From: Plantago ovata
Taxonomy: Eukaryota > Streptophyta > Magnoliopsida > Lamiales > Plantaginaceae
Length of the DNA stretch: 64,000 nt
Assembly: GCA_028274465.1 (NCBI GenBank)
Contig: CM051456.1
Span: forward strand, 115,249,397 to 115,313,396
Reading direction: 5' to 3'
Part shown: piece after piece, positions 22,249 to 34,762 of the stretch
How positions within the stretch are numbered: the stretch's first letter is position 1
How the letters are laid out: every line of letters begins with the position of its first letter
The notes under the pieces: model-generated
Told to the model about the DNA's origin: nothing
Seen by the model: the letters and a program-made list of their open reading frames with translations, nothing else
Databases searched by the model: none
Made by a program: the position numbers and the translations under genes

Positions 22249-24418
22249 TTAAATCTGATCAGGTAATGTAATCCTCCTGGTACCTCTTCGCCATAAATTG
22301 GATACTAAAATGTGCCAAGTTACAGCAGTGGGTGTCAAACCACTTGCAATTCCCCTATCTAAAAGTGCATATGCTTCCTCGGACATGCCTGCTCTGCAGT
22401 AAGAACCAATAATGATGTTGTAAGTGATGGTATCTGGACTCAAACCTTTACTTTCCAAGCTGCTAAACAGGTTATATGCCTCCTGGAGCCTTTTCTTCTT
22501 GCATAAACCACTCAAGATAATGTTGTAGGTAACTATGTCGGGTTTCACTCCGTGGCTCATCATCTCTTGCAGAATCTCAAGTGCATTTTGCATCTTATCA
22601 GTTTCACATAAACTAGTGATCAATATATTGCATGATAAATTATTTTTACCGAGTCCCTTTCCCATCATTTCTCCAAAAGCCCCATAGCTTTTTCAACAGC
22701 CCGTCCTCACACAGAGCTTTAATAAGGTAAGTATAAGTCAGTTCGTCCAGAGCATATCCCCTGAATAACATATCATTTACAAGTTTAAATGCTTCTTCAG
22801 CTGCTCCCTTCTTCAGAAATGCATGAATAAGTGTGTTATAAGTCACAGTGTTAGCAATGACTCCCTCCAGGAACATATCTCTATACATGCTAAGAGCCTC
22901 TTCCATCTTATCAATTTTAGCAAGCCCATATATCAAGGAATTGAAGGTAAAAATGTCTGCTTTGCAACCTTGCCTCTGCATATTTTGGAGCATATCCAAT
23001 GCCTCGATTACTTGACCATTTTTGCATAGAGCGGATATTATACAGTTATATCCTACAATATTTAGGCAAAGACCTTTCTGTGACATCTGATGAACGATAT
23101 TTTGAGCCTCCTCTAGTCGACCCTGCTTACAGTAGCCATTAATCACAATAGTGTAAGTCTTTACATTTGGCTTGCAGCCCTTTAATGACATCTCCTCTAT
23201 TATACGATGAGCTGAGGAATACAATCCTTTTCCACAGAACCCACGGATAAAGATGTTGTATGTGTAAATATCTGGTTGAAAGCCTCTTGTTGATATGTTC
23301 TCATCTAGTATAGCTTTTGCTTCTTCAAGTCTACCCATTTTCACATAGCCGCTGATGAGAGTATTAACTAGGACAACACTGGGATTGGGTACTTTCCTCA
23401 GAAGCACCCTTGCCCCATCTACTTGACCGGCTTTACATAGCCCTTGCATTAGAACTCCATAGGTTATAGAATCAGGCGAAAAGCCTCGAACGAGCATCCG
23501 GTCGACAAGTTTGGCAGCTTCCTGGGTACGGTCACCATGGCACAGTCCAATTATGACGTCATTAAATGTATTTACATCAGGAGTGCAGCCCATAAGAAAC
23601 ATCTCCTCCAACAAAGTCAAGGCTTCATTGACTCTATTAGCACCAGACAGTGCATGTATGAGTGTCTGATAAATTACTGAATTCGGTACACATCCATGCT
23701 TTGTCATGTCTCTTAGGAGGGAGTACGCCGAATCTACCTCGTTCACCATACAAAGTGCTTCCATCACCCTGCCGAAAGTAAAAACAGTAGGTGGCACCCC
23801 CTTACTCAACATCTCATAGATAACATTTGGAGCCACTTTGGGGCAATTACCAGCCAAGAGAATATCCAACACGACATTGTAACACTTGAAAGTTGGTTCA
23901 CATGAAAAGGTCTTCTTCATATCCAAAAGCAACCTAGTTGCTTGACCAGGCAAACCCGCTTTACCATAGTGCCTCATGATTACTATAAAGATGGACTCCC
24001 TGAAAACTATCCCATCTTCTTTCATCTGCAATAATAAACTCTCCACGATCTTAAACTCCTTTGCAGCTGCAACTTTATCGACTATAGTATAGTACACATC
24101 AAAAGTATGGCGATAAGCCTTTTGCCCCCCAGCCCACTGGAACAGCTCCATTGACGTGGTCACATCCAGTGGGAGCTGAAGCAGTTTATTGAGCTGCAGC
24201 GGGGAAATCTTATTGAGTGATTTCCGTAGCTCTTCAAGATCGAAAGGCTTAAGCAATTTCTCCCATTCTGTCTCAGAATCCTCCCCATGATTACTATCAG
24301 CATTAACTTCAACTGAACTTCGAGTAATGCCAAATGTGGAGAGTGAAACAGTGAGAGACTTTGACAAAGACTGCAGCCTTTGACAAGCATACGCTCCGTG
24401 ATGTGAAATCTTGAGCAT
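22249..24418 (-). CDS. Pentatricopeptide repeat protein, At5g64320-like, frameshifted
   Basis: P-class PPR protein, probably mitochondrial (Ser/Arg-rich N-terminus), which would bind organellar RNA. By recall it aligns along its length with Arabidopsis At5g64320. ATG at 24418 (MLKISHHGAYACQ) is chosen; the reading can extend four codons upstream only by a TTG. After WEKLLKPFDLEEL and MELFQWAG come more than a dozen 35-residue repeats, for example NTLIHAFLKKGAAEEAFKLV. The first frame stops at 22646-22648 after 590 codons; the remaining repeats (SCNILITSLCETDKMQNALE onward) continue in another frame to 22249. Within 22655-22690 two single-base losses explain the break; with them the locus would span about 723 codons, the family length. 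Either a recent pseudogene, a truncated protein, or an assembly error. Confidence 0.85.
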
Positions 24419-25400
24419 AACTCTCAGCAAAAGTTCAATATACTCAAGACTCGTAGACCTAATGTAGCAAGTTGTCCATTACTCTCTTTTCCCTTTCCAA
24501 GTAAAACTGAACCACCACATTCCAGTTTCAGCAGGAAATATCTCTGAAGAGAAGCATAAAAAGGCCTCAAACATACAGGCATCACAGTTCAAATCAGATA
24601 AAGACATTTAAAGCTGTAATAAGCAACTTATGTAGTGATTGGTTTGCTCCAATAACTCCAATTTCAGTTAAATTTTAGGCCAAAAAAAAAAAAAAATCAA
24701 TACTCCACATTAGATGTTCTTGTCTAAAATCAAAGAAGTTCCAAGAAAAACATATACCAAGAATTCAAGAGAGGATACCAGTAAAAATGCCACAACACAG
24801 TAAATTAACAATGATAATTGGATATAGCAAATAGAATAGAAATCTACCCCAATTTAAGCAGTAGCGAATACCTAAGATGGATAGTTCTTTACAAACTAAA
24901 TCACTCCATTGAACAAAACAAAAACAAGTGAGCTTATCAAAGAAAAAATTTACCCACCTAAAAGAGAGTGATCTTCTCTGTGATATAGTTAGCATTTCTT
25001 CCCCAAGTTGACAAATTCCTTTTCTCGAAGCAGAGAGACGGATTGGTGCCTGCAAAGAAAGGGAGAAGGCGCTTTTGTTACAGACGCTTCTTCCTTCACA
25101 GCCATCAGAACAGAGAGTCTTCCTTTGTACTGCTAAGGCCTAAAAACGTTTGCAATCTTGTAGCCTTTTTATTGATAAGGGCAAGGGGTCTAAAAATGTT
25201 ACACATTTCCTTGTTTGGTTTGTTAAAATTCACTAGGAAATCTGGTTCATCCCTTTTAGCTTTAAAAAAAAAAAAAATCACCTCTAGCACATATATATTT
25301 CTCAACAAGCACGAAACAATCATAAAATCACCGATACAATCTTGCAGGTGCTAACATCTTGAACCACTAAACGAGAACTAGGTAAACAACGACAGCAAGC
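24419..25400 (-). other. PPR 5' flank and downstream region of the helicase-like exon
   Basis: Contains the leader and promoter of the PPR gene and unexplained AT-rich sequence, including A/T homopolymers at 24681 and 25263. No ORF here resembles a known protein. Confidence 0.45.
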
Positions 25401-25401
25401 A

Positions 25402-25655
25402 CAAACAAGTACCTTCTTCGTAGGCAGCTCATAATTGATCAAAATACGAGCAGAAACCGGAGACTCTCCCGCACCAACGAGCGGAAGACAAGCATCGGTC
25501 ACAACTATGACGTGCGATTTAAGCTCCTCTTTATCCAACTCCCCAACCTCCTCTCTCCCTAATCTATTCCATTTCACAGAAGCCTGCCTAAAATCATCCA
25601 AATTCCGCGCGCTCTCCACTTCCGAAAGGTCGCTGTACTGCAGAGTGGCAAATCT
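25402..25655 (-). CDS. Partial exon, DEAD-box helicase C-terminal-like
   Basis: The minus-strand frame reads ATLQYSDLSEVESARNLDD and then HVIVVTDACLPL, ARILINYELPTKK, ending at a good donor (AAG|GTACTT, 25402/25401). The second half parallels helicase motif V and the following strand (normally LVATD...VINYDLP) but lacks the usual ARG residues, so it is a degenerate, probably non-enzymatic relative. An upstream exon with PTPALPTTFNLPSDDSKTS may lie at about 25690-25800. No matching downstream exons were found before the PPR gene, so the gene seems truncated or its remaining exons are far away. Confidence 0.4.
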
Positions 25656-26264
25656 AAATTCAACTCAATGAAGAATAAAATTGCACAAAACTACTTAACT
25701 ATCCTCAATGAATCGCGAGGTTTTCGAGTCGTCGGAGGGGAGGTTGAAGGTCGTTGGAAGAGCTGGAGTTGGAATTGATAATGTGGATCTGGCTGCTGCC
25801 ACGGACCATGGATGAGGAAGAAGAAGATTGCTGCAGGTGGGTTTCTTTTCACTGTCTGTCGATTGAAGAAGATAGATGAGGAAGAAGAAGATTGGTGAGG
25901 TAATTAATAGGTTGAACGAGGGTAAAATTGGAATGTGAAAATATGGTAAATTTTGCTAATTTCGTTTTTCTGCCCCCGCCTCTGGAAAAGGAAGTAGAAA
26001 AAGAGTTGCATTTTTGTGCATAAGAATGCAAAAAGTACTTTTCCGGTTGAATTGAAGGAAAAGTCGGTCAGACCAATTAACCACATTTCTTTTTTTCGTT
26101 TTTCTACGTACCAAACAAGGAAAAGGGGTCATTTTACAAAAATTTTCCTTTTCCATGGCAACCAAACGGGCCCTATATGAAAAGTTAAATGGCAACGGGG
26201 TGATTTGAAAAAATAAAAAGGCAGGCAGTCTAAATGTGAAAATTTAGATGATGTCAAAATACTA
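25656..26264 (-). other. Upstream region of the helicase-like exon
   Basis: Holds the possible first exon near 25690-25800 and a GAAGAAG-rich leader with a short duplication (GATGAGGAAGAAGAAGATTG at 25811 and 25874). Beyond 25900 it is ordinary AT-rich DNA. Confidence 0.4.
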
Positions 26265-26519
26265 CTCCCTCTGTTCCATTACAATTTACCCACTTTGACT
26301 TTTTCGGTCAACAACGTTCAACTTTGACTCCTGATTACTCTTAAACTATGATGGTAAAATGTTTAACGAAATTATATTATGAAAATATAGATCCTAAAGT
26401 TTCATAATATAATTTTATTAAATATTTTACCATTATAGTTTAAGAGTAATCGGAAGTCAAAGTTGAAAATTGTTGACCGAAAAAGTCAAAGTGGGTAATT
26501 TATAGCGGGGCAGAGGGAG
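26265..26519. mobile_element. Stowaway MITE, copy 1 (255 bp)
   Basis: Terminal inverted repeats CTCCCTCTGTTCC...GGGGCAGAGGGAG, long internal palindrome, flanked by TA target duplications (26263-26264 and 26520-26521), all typical of Tc1/mariner-derived Stowaway elements. No coding capacity. Confidence 0.9.
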
Positions 26520-26521
26520 TA

Positions 26522-27402
26522 TGAATTAGATGAAGTCAAAATATGTCCTGCGGACTTGAGGTTCTTGGCCCAGTCTAGCACAGTTGGTCAGCAAATACCA
26601 TAATCCCGACCAACTGAAATTAGCCAAGCCAATATGGAGCCCAGAGCCCCGAAACCATGAGTCACACGGATAAGAGTTGGTTGGCAAGTTGTGGTCCGAC
26701 CAACATCACATGATACGGACAAAAGAGAGCGGAGCGTCCAAGTATGAGTTAGTCGGAAGAACCTTGTGCCCAACTGACATCCCGACGAACCACAGACAAA
26801 GCAAGATGGTCCAATATCACCCCCAAGTGAGGTTCCCAACTCTGCCGAGTCAGTCCCCTACATGGTCAAATAGGGTCAACAGGTCACAAGTTACTAAGAT
26901 GGCCCACTCAGGCATCCCAGTGGGCCCGACACTCAAAATTAAGAGGTCAAGCCCATTAAAAACCCATGAGCCTAAATCCAACTAGTATCGTGTGATCAGG
27001 AGCGAAGAGATGAGGTTTACTCTAAACATCCTCAACTACAAATTAATATGGCACATTTACTAATAATAATGCTACTAAGTCACTATGCTTATACACCATA
27101 GACTAGGTGCTAATACTTCTCAATTACTAAAGTTTACCTACCGGCTTGGCTTAGGCAAGTCGGTCTTATATAGTATTGAACCCCCACTGTTGAGTATCCT
27201 AGCAACTTACCTTTTGGTGGATTTGGAAATCTTTCAAACCGTCTTATGCATCAAGGAGAACTATCATAATCTCACCCTGCATAAAAAATGAGACAATGAA
27301 AATAGCAAAGTATACAAGTATATTCAATAGCTCTGGATCACTCTATCACATCGAATCCAATAGAATGACCTTTCCAAGAGTGGAGTACTATCGAGCTAGT
27401 AA
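26522..27402. other. Unclassified, GC-richer repeat-like segment
   Basis: About 26530-26990 is noticeably richer in G and C than its surroundings, with words such as CCGACCAACTGA and GGCCCACTCAGGC, and has no intact frame. It could be an LTR remnant; no paired copy, primer site or terminal repeat was found. Confidence 0.3.
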
Positions 27403-27726
27403 GAGCAATAGCAATAGAGGGCTTATTTGGGGCTCCATCCCCAAATAAGTCCCAAATAAGCCACAATAGGGGCTCTTTTGGGGCTCCATTATTGGAGCCC
27501 ATGCTTGAGGGCTACCATTTGGTAGCCCCCGAAAGAGCCCCAAATATTATTATGTTATTTCATTTTATTCTTTTTCATCAATTGTGTGGTGCATGTGGAT
27601 TGTATGTGTCATGTGGAACCCACAAAAGAGCCCATAATAAACCTAAACCATTGTAACAAGAAATGAGATAGGCTTATTTGGGGCTTAAATAAGCTCCAAG
27701 TTTAGAGTCAACCATTGCTAGTGATG
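27403..27726. mobile_element. Tourist-like MITE (324 bp)
   Basis: Ends GAGCAATAGCAATAG and, reversed, CATCACTAGCAATGG form imperfect terminal inverted repeats; the flanks carry TAA on both sides (27400-27402 and 27727-27729). Internal GGGGCTC/GAGCCCC palindromes. This fits PIF/Harbinger-derived Tourist elements. Confidence 0.7.
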
Positions 27727-27729
27727 TAA

Positions 27730-28355
27730 TACCCCCTCTGCAAGATGTACCCCATAGGACATCACTGTGTGATTCGTTGGGCCTGGTACACCGTTGACCG
27801 TACCGATATGCCTGCTACATGAACCTCTGGATGGATGGAATAGCAGGAATAACTTCATATTTTCCTTTCATGTTTTACAGCATTGATTGTGATTTTTTAG
27901 AGATACTTCACGTTTGAGTTACATAATAATTTACACTGGATTTTCCATTGGATAAACAATTTATTAAACCAAGCACGCCTGCGAAAAAAACAAGGATGTA
28001 GTAGTACTCCAAACTACAAACAATCTTGAAAAAATCTCTCAAGTCAATTCTTCTTTCATACAATCAAAGCTCTGGAGGGTAAAATATAGTAGCAAGTACC
28101 TTTCACACAACAATACAAAATCAAAGTTGGAAAACAAAGAAAAAAAGAACAGTTTTAATGTACATGCAAACCTTCTTCCTGTGTCTCTAAATCTAACCAC
28201 CAGAAGAGAAAAATAAACAACAAAGAAATAAAATAACACCGCATTACATATGCTTCCCCAGTTGTGCATTCAAATAATCAACAGGATCCACCAAGCAGCA
28301 TATTTCCATCCATATAAACTCAAATATCAATATCTGCCACTCCAAAAGGTCATCT
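27730..28355. other. 3' flank of the IQD gene
   Basis: Downstream DNA containing the probable IQD 3' UTR. Nothing else is recognisable. Confidence 0.45.
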
Positions 28356-31300
28356 TTATCGCCTCCACTTCCGCTCTGAAACACCTAAAACCAATGAGTA
28401 CAAAACAGTCCAGAGTTTAGAGAGGTCATATGAAAAACTATAAGCTATGAACTGTCAATATGCAGCATTATTTGATCAAACAAATAAGATGTGTCATTAA
28501 ACTTCGATACAGCATTGCTGCGTCAAAGTTGATGTTCCTAGTGGCACAAAAGTCAAAACATACAAGCTACAGCCTGTTTGTATCCAGATTCCAAGAAACT
28601 AATCCAGGAGTTTATCCCAAAACATTCGTATATCAGAATAACAACATGAAATCAAATCTTTGATAATACTTATGTTATATTTCATTCACATAAAATTAGC
28701 AACTCCAGTAAATAAAGTTTAAATCCTACTCTTTTTTTTCTTTTTAAATCCTGATTCTGGAACTCAACTAATCAAAAAAGGTCGTACCACTTCAGCACAA
28801 ATAAGCATCAAGCATGATTCAATTCAACTGGTCAATACAATCAACAAAAGAAAAATAAACATGGCATCAGTTAAGAGTCGATTATACCTTGAGGAGATTC
28901 TGGCCCATTTCCTTTTGCATTTTGCTGAACCTGAGACAGAGAGCGTTGGATACGAGGAGATCCATGCCTTCCATTGCCACCAGGTAAAGAGTGTCTCTTT
29001 TTTAGGGTCACGTCCTTGTCGTGCACATCTGGACTTGATCTTGGAGAGGAACCAGCAAGAGCTTTGGCTCTTGCAGATTCAGTAGCCTGCATGTAGCTGG
29101 GTACGGAGATACTGCTACTGCTATCCCTTGGCTCCTGATCTGTATCAGGCTTTGCTGAACCAATGGAGTTACGCCTCTTTCCAGTTTTATGTTCCTTCTG
29201 CTCCATGCTACTTCTTGAACCAGAATCTTTGTTTGTAAGTGATTTTCTCTCAGCCGATGAAGACTTTTTCTTGTGATCTCTTTTCTCACCTTTGCTTTTC
29301 TTGGACTTGACAGATACTTGACTGGAAGGCGTTGCTTGAGATTCAGGGACAGTTATAAGGCTTCTTGGAGATGCTTCAGGTGAAAGCTGCCCTACCGGGT
29401 TAGTTTCTTTAGATCCTAGCTCCACATTCAGGTCACTTGAACCTACTTCTGGTTCCTTGGGAGGTTGAAGTGATGCGGCAGCTATTGAAGAACTAGCATT
29501 TTCAACTATAACAGAGTTAAAACTGTCGTATGTTTCCAGTTCACCAGTCTCAGATTTTAGACTTTCATATCTTTCCAGCTCGCCAGTAACAGAGTTGACA
29601 GTCTCACATCTATCCAACTGATGAGTGTTGGTGTCTACCAGATCAAATCCGGGCATGATGCAATCCCCATTAGCTTCAAATCCTGGTTTTTCTCCGTTGA
29701 TAGGATGTTCAACCAAATCTGGACGTTTTGGTTCTTGTTCAAGCTGATTGACTTCCATTTCTGAAACATCTGGTGAATCAAGGGTAGATGAAATGGAAAG
29801 TTCAGTCCCACATTCAGAGCCACCGACTTGAATACCAGAAACATTGGAAATGGAATTCTCAGCCAGCTCACTCTCTTTAGGACTGAAAATTTGATCAGTA
29901 GAAGATGAAACCTTATCCAAACTGGATTCAACTCCATTGTCTATACTGGATGAAGTGTTTTGTTTTGCCGAAGAGCTAGCTGAAGTCAATTCTTCAAATT
30001 TTGACTGTGCGGCAATAAAAGAAGGATTGCTAACCTTTCTTGAAAACTTTTTCACTTCAGTTTCAGATAGCTCGTTTCTGGAATCAAGTGTATCCCTGTC
30101 ATCTCCTATTTCTACTTCATCATTGAGAGCTTCTGATTCCAGATCCACAACAGCTTCTGTTTCTTTGGTCTCAGTAGGAGAAAATTCCTTTACAACACAA
30201 GTTGAACGTGATTCATCAATACCATGCGGAATAGGATCAGTGGGTCCAGATGCAATTGATTTGCTGGAGTCGTTGTCCAAGTTGCTATCATCATTACTGA
30301 TGAAAATGTCATCATCCGTAAATGCTTTAGCTGACGTGTCCTTACCAGACAATAAGGATGTTGATTCAGGATCACAATCGGATTGAACTAAGATTTCAGT
30401 TTGGTGTGCAGGATCTTGTGGGTCTTCACTGCTAGGAGATGTAGCGGCGGACATCCATCTTTCAAGCCATTTCCAGGCTGAGTCGGATTTCAAGGGGTCA
30501 CACTTGATGTTGATAGGATCATTCCTTGGTGTTGATGCCATAAGCTACACTCAAATGCAATGCATGGGTCAAGGTCTATTTGTCTATAGGGTAAAAGCTA
30601 AACACAACACCAAATCAAAAGATAAGTCCATTTTATGTTACCTGACGAGCAAAGCTATTGCTGAGTAGCTTCTCAATGGAAACGTAGGTAGGCGCTACAG
30701 GTGGTTTCACACGTCCTTTACTCTGAAAATGAAGAAAATGTCTGATATAAATTGCAGATAATAATACAGAATAACTGTCAGTCAATAATGAAATACACTA
30801 GATGGAATCACAATTCTGGCACCAGGTTTTAGACTTTGAAATCACAAGTTTTTCAAAGTAACAATTTTTCAGAACATAAAACACAAATTACTTTCAACTT
30901 TCCGATAGATATGCACATAGATGGAATTACAGGTCATCTAGGTCCTATCCTTCTGTGCATTCAGTACTTTACTCTGTGAGGTCGTGGATTTGGGAATCCG
31001 TAAACATTTCCACATCAAATCAAATCTTATTACCGATAATGCTTTCTTGGCATCATGATTGTGAATGCTTTCGCTCAGCTTCTCTATTTTAGCAGGCCCA
31101 TCTACTAGCACACGGGCACGGTGTGCTCGAACAAGTGCTTGCATTTTGACAATGGCTTGGACACACCGAAGAGTTCCAATAGCATGCTTTCGAACTAAGT
31201 GTCCTCGTACTGCTGCTTGTAATTTGATTGCACTTTCTTGCTGTAATAGCAAACTTTGAGCCTAAAAACACAATAACAGACTAATGAATCACTTGATTTA

Positions 31301-34300
31301 CAGTATTCAAAAGATTAATTATATCAGGGTAAGGCATACCAGCAACCCCCCCCCCCAATACCAACCTGGATCACCGTCGCAGTTGGCTCGTCAACTAATG
31401 CTTTGCAGCCATCCACTTCGGCAGCCTCATTATCTGATATCTCGAGTTCAGGTTCCGTGGATCCCTTGGCATCTGATATCTCTGGGTCAGTTTCTGTAGA
31501 TACCTTAGCATCTGATATCTCTGGGTCTGGTTCAGTAGATGACTTAGCATCTGATATCTCTGGGTCTGGTTCAGTAGATACCTTAGCATTTGATATCTCT
31601 GGGTCTGGTTCAGTAGATGACTTGGCATCTGATATCTCTGGCTCTGGTTCAGTAGATACCTTAGCATCTGATATCTCAGGGTTGGGTTCGATAGAGCCCT
31701 TAACATCTGATATTTGTGGGGCGGGTTCGGTAGATCCCTTAGCATCGGAAATGTCCAGGTCGGGCTTGGTGCATATGTCAATCTTGTCTTCAGTAATATG
31801 AACTGCAGAGGTCTTCTCTGGAACAGTCAAGGTAGGCTGTGGCTGGAAAGTGACTGATCTAACACCTGATACTTCTTTGTTGGCCTGTGGCTGGAAGGTA
31901 ACAGGAGTAGAGTCTGCACTCTCCTTGATCACAGATGAAGGTGATTCGGAGATGACAGTGTTACTCAATACTCGATGTCTTGCAGATCTTTTCCTGAAAC
32001 TCCATCCACGTCCACTTGAACCCTTGCTCTGGCAAAAATTTCAAAAAAATATAACAGAGTTAGGCAAGGGTCTTCACATTCTTACAGTAACGTATATCTA
32101 GATAACTTTTGAAACTGACTCAGCCATAGATAACATAATAGCAAATGTACAGAACTTAAGGCCTTTTAGATGATCAGATCAGCATCATATCTTGTTGGAT
32201 ACCATACGCTTTAGTATAGTTACAACTTACAAGAAAATAAAATCCCATACAATGTATAAATTAAAAGACAAACCAAGGTTACAACCAATGAACTAAGGTT
32301 GATGGACCACCCATAAGAACAGCTGCATAACTATCTGAACTGCTTATCAAATTTACTAGGATTTATAATTTTGTAAAACCACACGTTTCCATAAGAGGAA
32401 AATGTTATAGGTTTCAACTACTAGATATGGTTGTAGAGAGAATGTGTAAATTCGAGTTCAAAAAAGGAAAACAGAAAATAGACAGAAACCATACAACCAT
32501 GCTTCAAATAAATAAATGAGTGTATGTGTTTCATCAATAGGCAATATTCGTGGTTTAGTCAGCTCAATGAAATTATAGTAAAAGTAATTAAGGAATTCCA
32601 TGTGATGGAAGTGAATTTAGTTCAAATTAGATTTTTAAAAGAAACGATGTTCAATACCTACAGGTGTTATCAACAATATGAACATGATAATATCAAAATA
32701 AGATGTTAAATGGCGCGTGTTATCATCAACATGAAAATGAACACATAAGACATTTAATAGCACATGTCATCCTTCATTTGCTTGATTTATGCACGACAGA
32801 CAATTAAGACAAGATGATGAGAGAAATTATTTTAACATGAATGCAAGCATGATCAAAACACAACAGTGCTTCCCTGACCAGTTTTCCAAATTTTCAATCA
32901 ACTGCGCATGGAAATTTTGTTCCTTATTTTATGAAATTAATCAATTTGTGCATTATTCATATCACAGTGCCTGATTCAGATTTCACTGGCCTTAAGATTA
33001 GAACTATCACTTTATTCGGCATGATGCTTCTATTAAGCCATGTATAACTTTATCCCTGACACATTGGAGAAGCACTGTGAAACTATGACCTTACAAGTTA
33101 CAAGTGTAACTCACATGCTGAAGTATTCTACTTCCAAAGAAAATAAACAAATAAATAAATAAAATAAGTAAGTCTGGGGTGAAATGGAACACGAGGACAT
33201 TGACTAATATAGAGAGAAGAGTGTATTTCTACAGGAATCTAGCATCTGCACGGAGATTTGATCAGATAGTTGAGGAGAAACTCATCCTTTATGTTCCCTC
33301 TAAAACTTCGCGGTGGCAAAAGATATTTAACAGAGCATTAAGAGTTGCACGTTGCTCGTGACGGGGAATGTACGTCTCATATTCCTATGTGATGAAAAAT
33401 GACTATAACTACTAACACCTAACTGACTCTGCAACCAGAGAACAAAAACAAATTGAAGTCAATCGGTTGGGAAATTACTAACATCAATACCAATTACATC
33501 ATTTTGGTTGAGTACATAAATTGTGTAAGCTGTTAATGAACATACGATCTTCAAATATTGGTCTTGAGGCATATAAGAACCATTTGCTATAAATTTGATA
33601 ATCTTAAGCCCTATCTTCCTCCAAATTTGCACAAGAATTCAACCAAAAATGTGTTTTGAGTTGTAGGATCTTTGCATGTCAAATATTCTACATAAACCAA
33701 ATTTAAAAGACATCCTCGAAAAGCTTTCAGGTCCTCTTAGCTTTAAAGGAGTTTATTTTTTTTAGGCCAAACCAGAATGTGAAGGTGGAATTGCCAAAGC
33801 CCTGAAAATCTTTTTACTGAAACTACTATTGAGTATACTAATATGTATGCACCCTAAAAAACGATAGCATTCAAACAAGTTCCATGCATGGGAGGAGGGA
33901 TGCTTAGAGTAACTCTTCAACAAAATCAGCTAGATCTTATTAATGAATATAGTAACTAGGAGAATCCGCAGTGCGGTAGAGTGGTCAATGTCCTCCAACT
34001 GGAATAAATTATCTCAATCTAGAAATCACATCAAACCAGCCTAATTGCAACAATGTAAGAGACACAATAATCCGGTGACATTCTTCAGATTTGCAGTCTC
34101 ATTGTTATCACAAATCTACAATAAATGTTCTTATGTAATAGTAGTACTGGTATATAAACTGCCTCACAATTGGGGGGCGCGAAAACGACAAGACTATCAA
34201 GTCAGGAACAGTTAATATTCCACTTTCTGATTTAGAAAGTCGAAACTGCGAAACATAGACTAGACACAAGAATCCTCAGATCTCCCTATTATTATTCATG

Positions 34301-34762
34301 AACTTTTCTCCGCATAAAACGGTAAAGGAATAACTAACTTATCGCCAAGCTCATATTTACCACTTATCAGCTATTCTGTACTTACACAAGTTGGAAATTG
34401 GAAGTTGGAAAAATGTTCCAGTACAGCATTGAAATCATCATCATCACCACAAATTACGGAAAAGGAGAGACACATCAAAACCAACGGAATCACTTGAACA
34501 ACACAACTAACAACGGTCTCAAACACAAAAGCACAGATCTTGGCATAGATTCAAGAACCCAACCAGCTCAATAAACAAATAAAGTCAAAGCAAAAAAAGA
34601 AGCAGTTTATAATTCAAAAAACAAGAAAAAAAAAGAAGCAAAGAAAATAGAAAGTGAAGGAAGAGTAAAGTATACTTCAGGAGCTTGGAGATCGTCGTGA
34701 TCGACTGAATCGCTGTTGCCGCAAGTGATGATCTTGAAGCAGGATGCAGTAGATTTCCCCAT
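28356..34762 (-). CDS. IQD32: IQ-domain (IQD32-like) calmodulin-binding protein
   Basis: Plant IQ67-domain scaffold protein that binds calmodulin and usually sits on microtubules or the plasma membrane. Six exons: 34762-34676, 32028-31366, 31261-31034, 30722-30642, 30544-28888, 28375-28356 (2736 nt, 911 aa). Start MGKSTASCFKIITCG is the IQD signature; RGWSFRKRSARHRVLSN follows. The IQ67 core in exon 3 has SAIKLQAAVRGHLVRKHAIG and VQAIVKMQALVRAHRAR. The C-terminal part has the DUF4005 motif SYMQATESARAKALAG, RRNSIGSAK, RHSLPGG and the typical ending QERKWRR, encoded across the last splice. Exon 2 has nine 13-residue acidic/Ser repeats absent from ordinary IQDs. The 5' leader has a (CT) run. 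Position between the CCCH gene and H3/GLOX matches Arabidopsis IQD32. Confidence 0.9.
31430..31768 (-). repeat. 39-bp coding minisatellite in IQD exon 2
   Basis: Nine units of 13 codons with consensus PDPEISDAKxSTE, where x alternates V, S and G. Central units are near identical; outer units are diverged, the pattern of copy-number change by unequal exchange in the middle of an array. Unit length is a multiple of three so gains and losses keep the frame. Confidence 0.9.
32029..34675 (-). other. Intron 1 of the IQD gene (2.6 kb)
   Basis: GT at 34675-34674 and AG at 32030-32029. AT-rich; short frames inside (32524, 32789, 33179) show no family resemblance. Confidence 0.7.

Noticed and set aside
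22640..22700. An intron bridging the PPR frame break
   Set aside because: No GT-AG pair of plausible intron length joins the two frames, and family sequence is continuous through the region.
31430..31768. Regular repeats considered as a CRISPR-like array
   Set aside because: Units are contiguous without spacers, coding, and in a plant gene.
31403..31801. Repetitive plus-strand protein of SDISGSGSVD units
   Set aside because: Antisense reading of the 39-bp IQD minisatellite, which is in frame on the minus strand with conserved IQD flanks.
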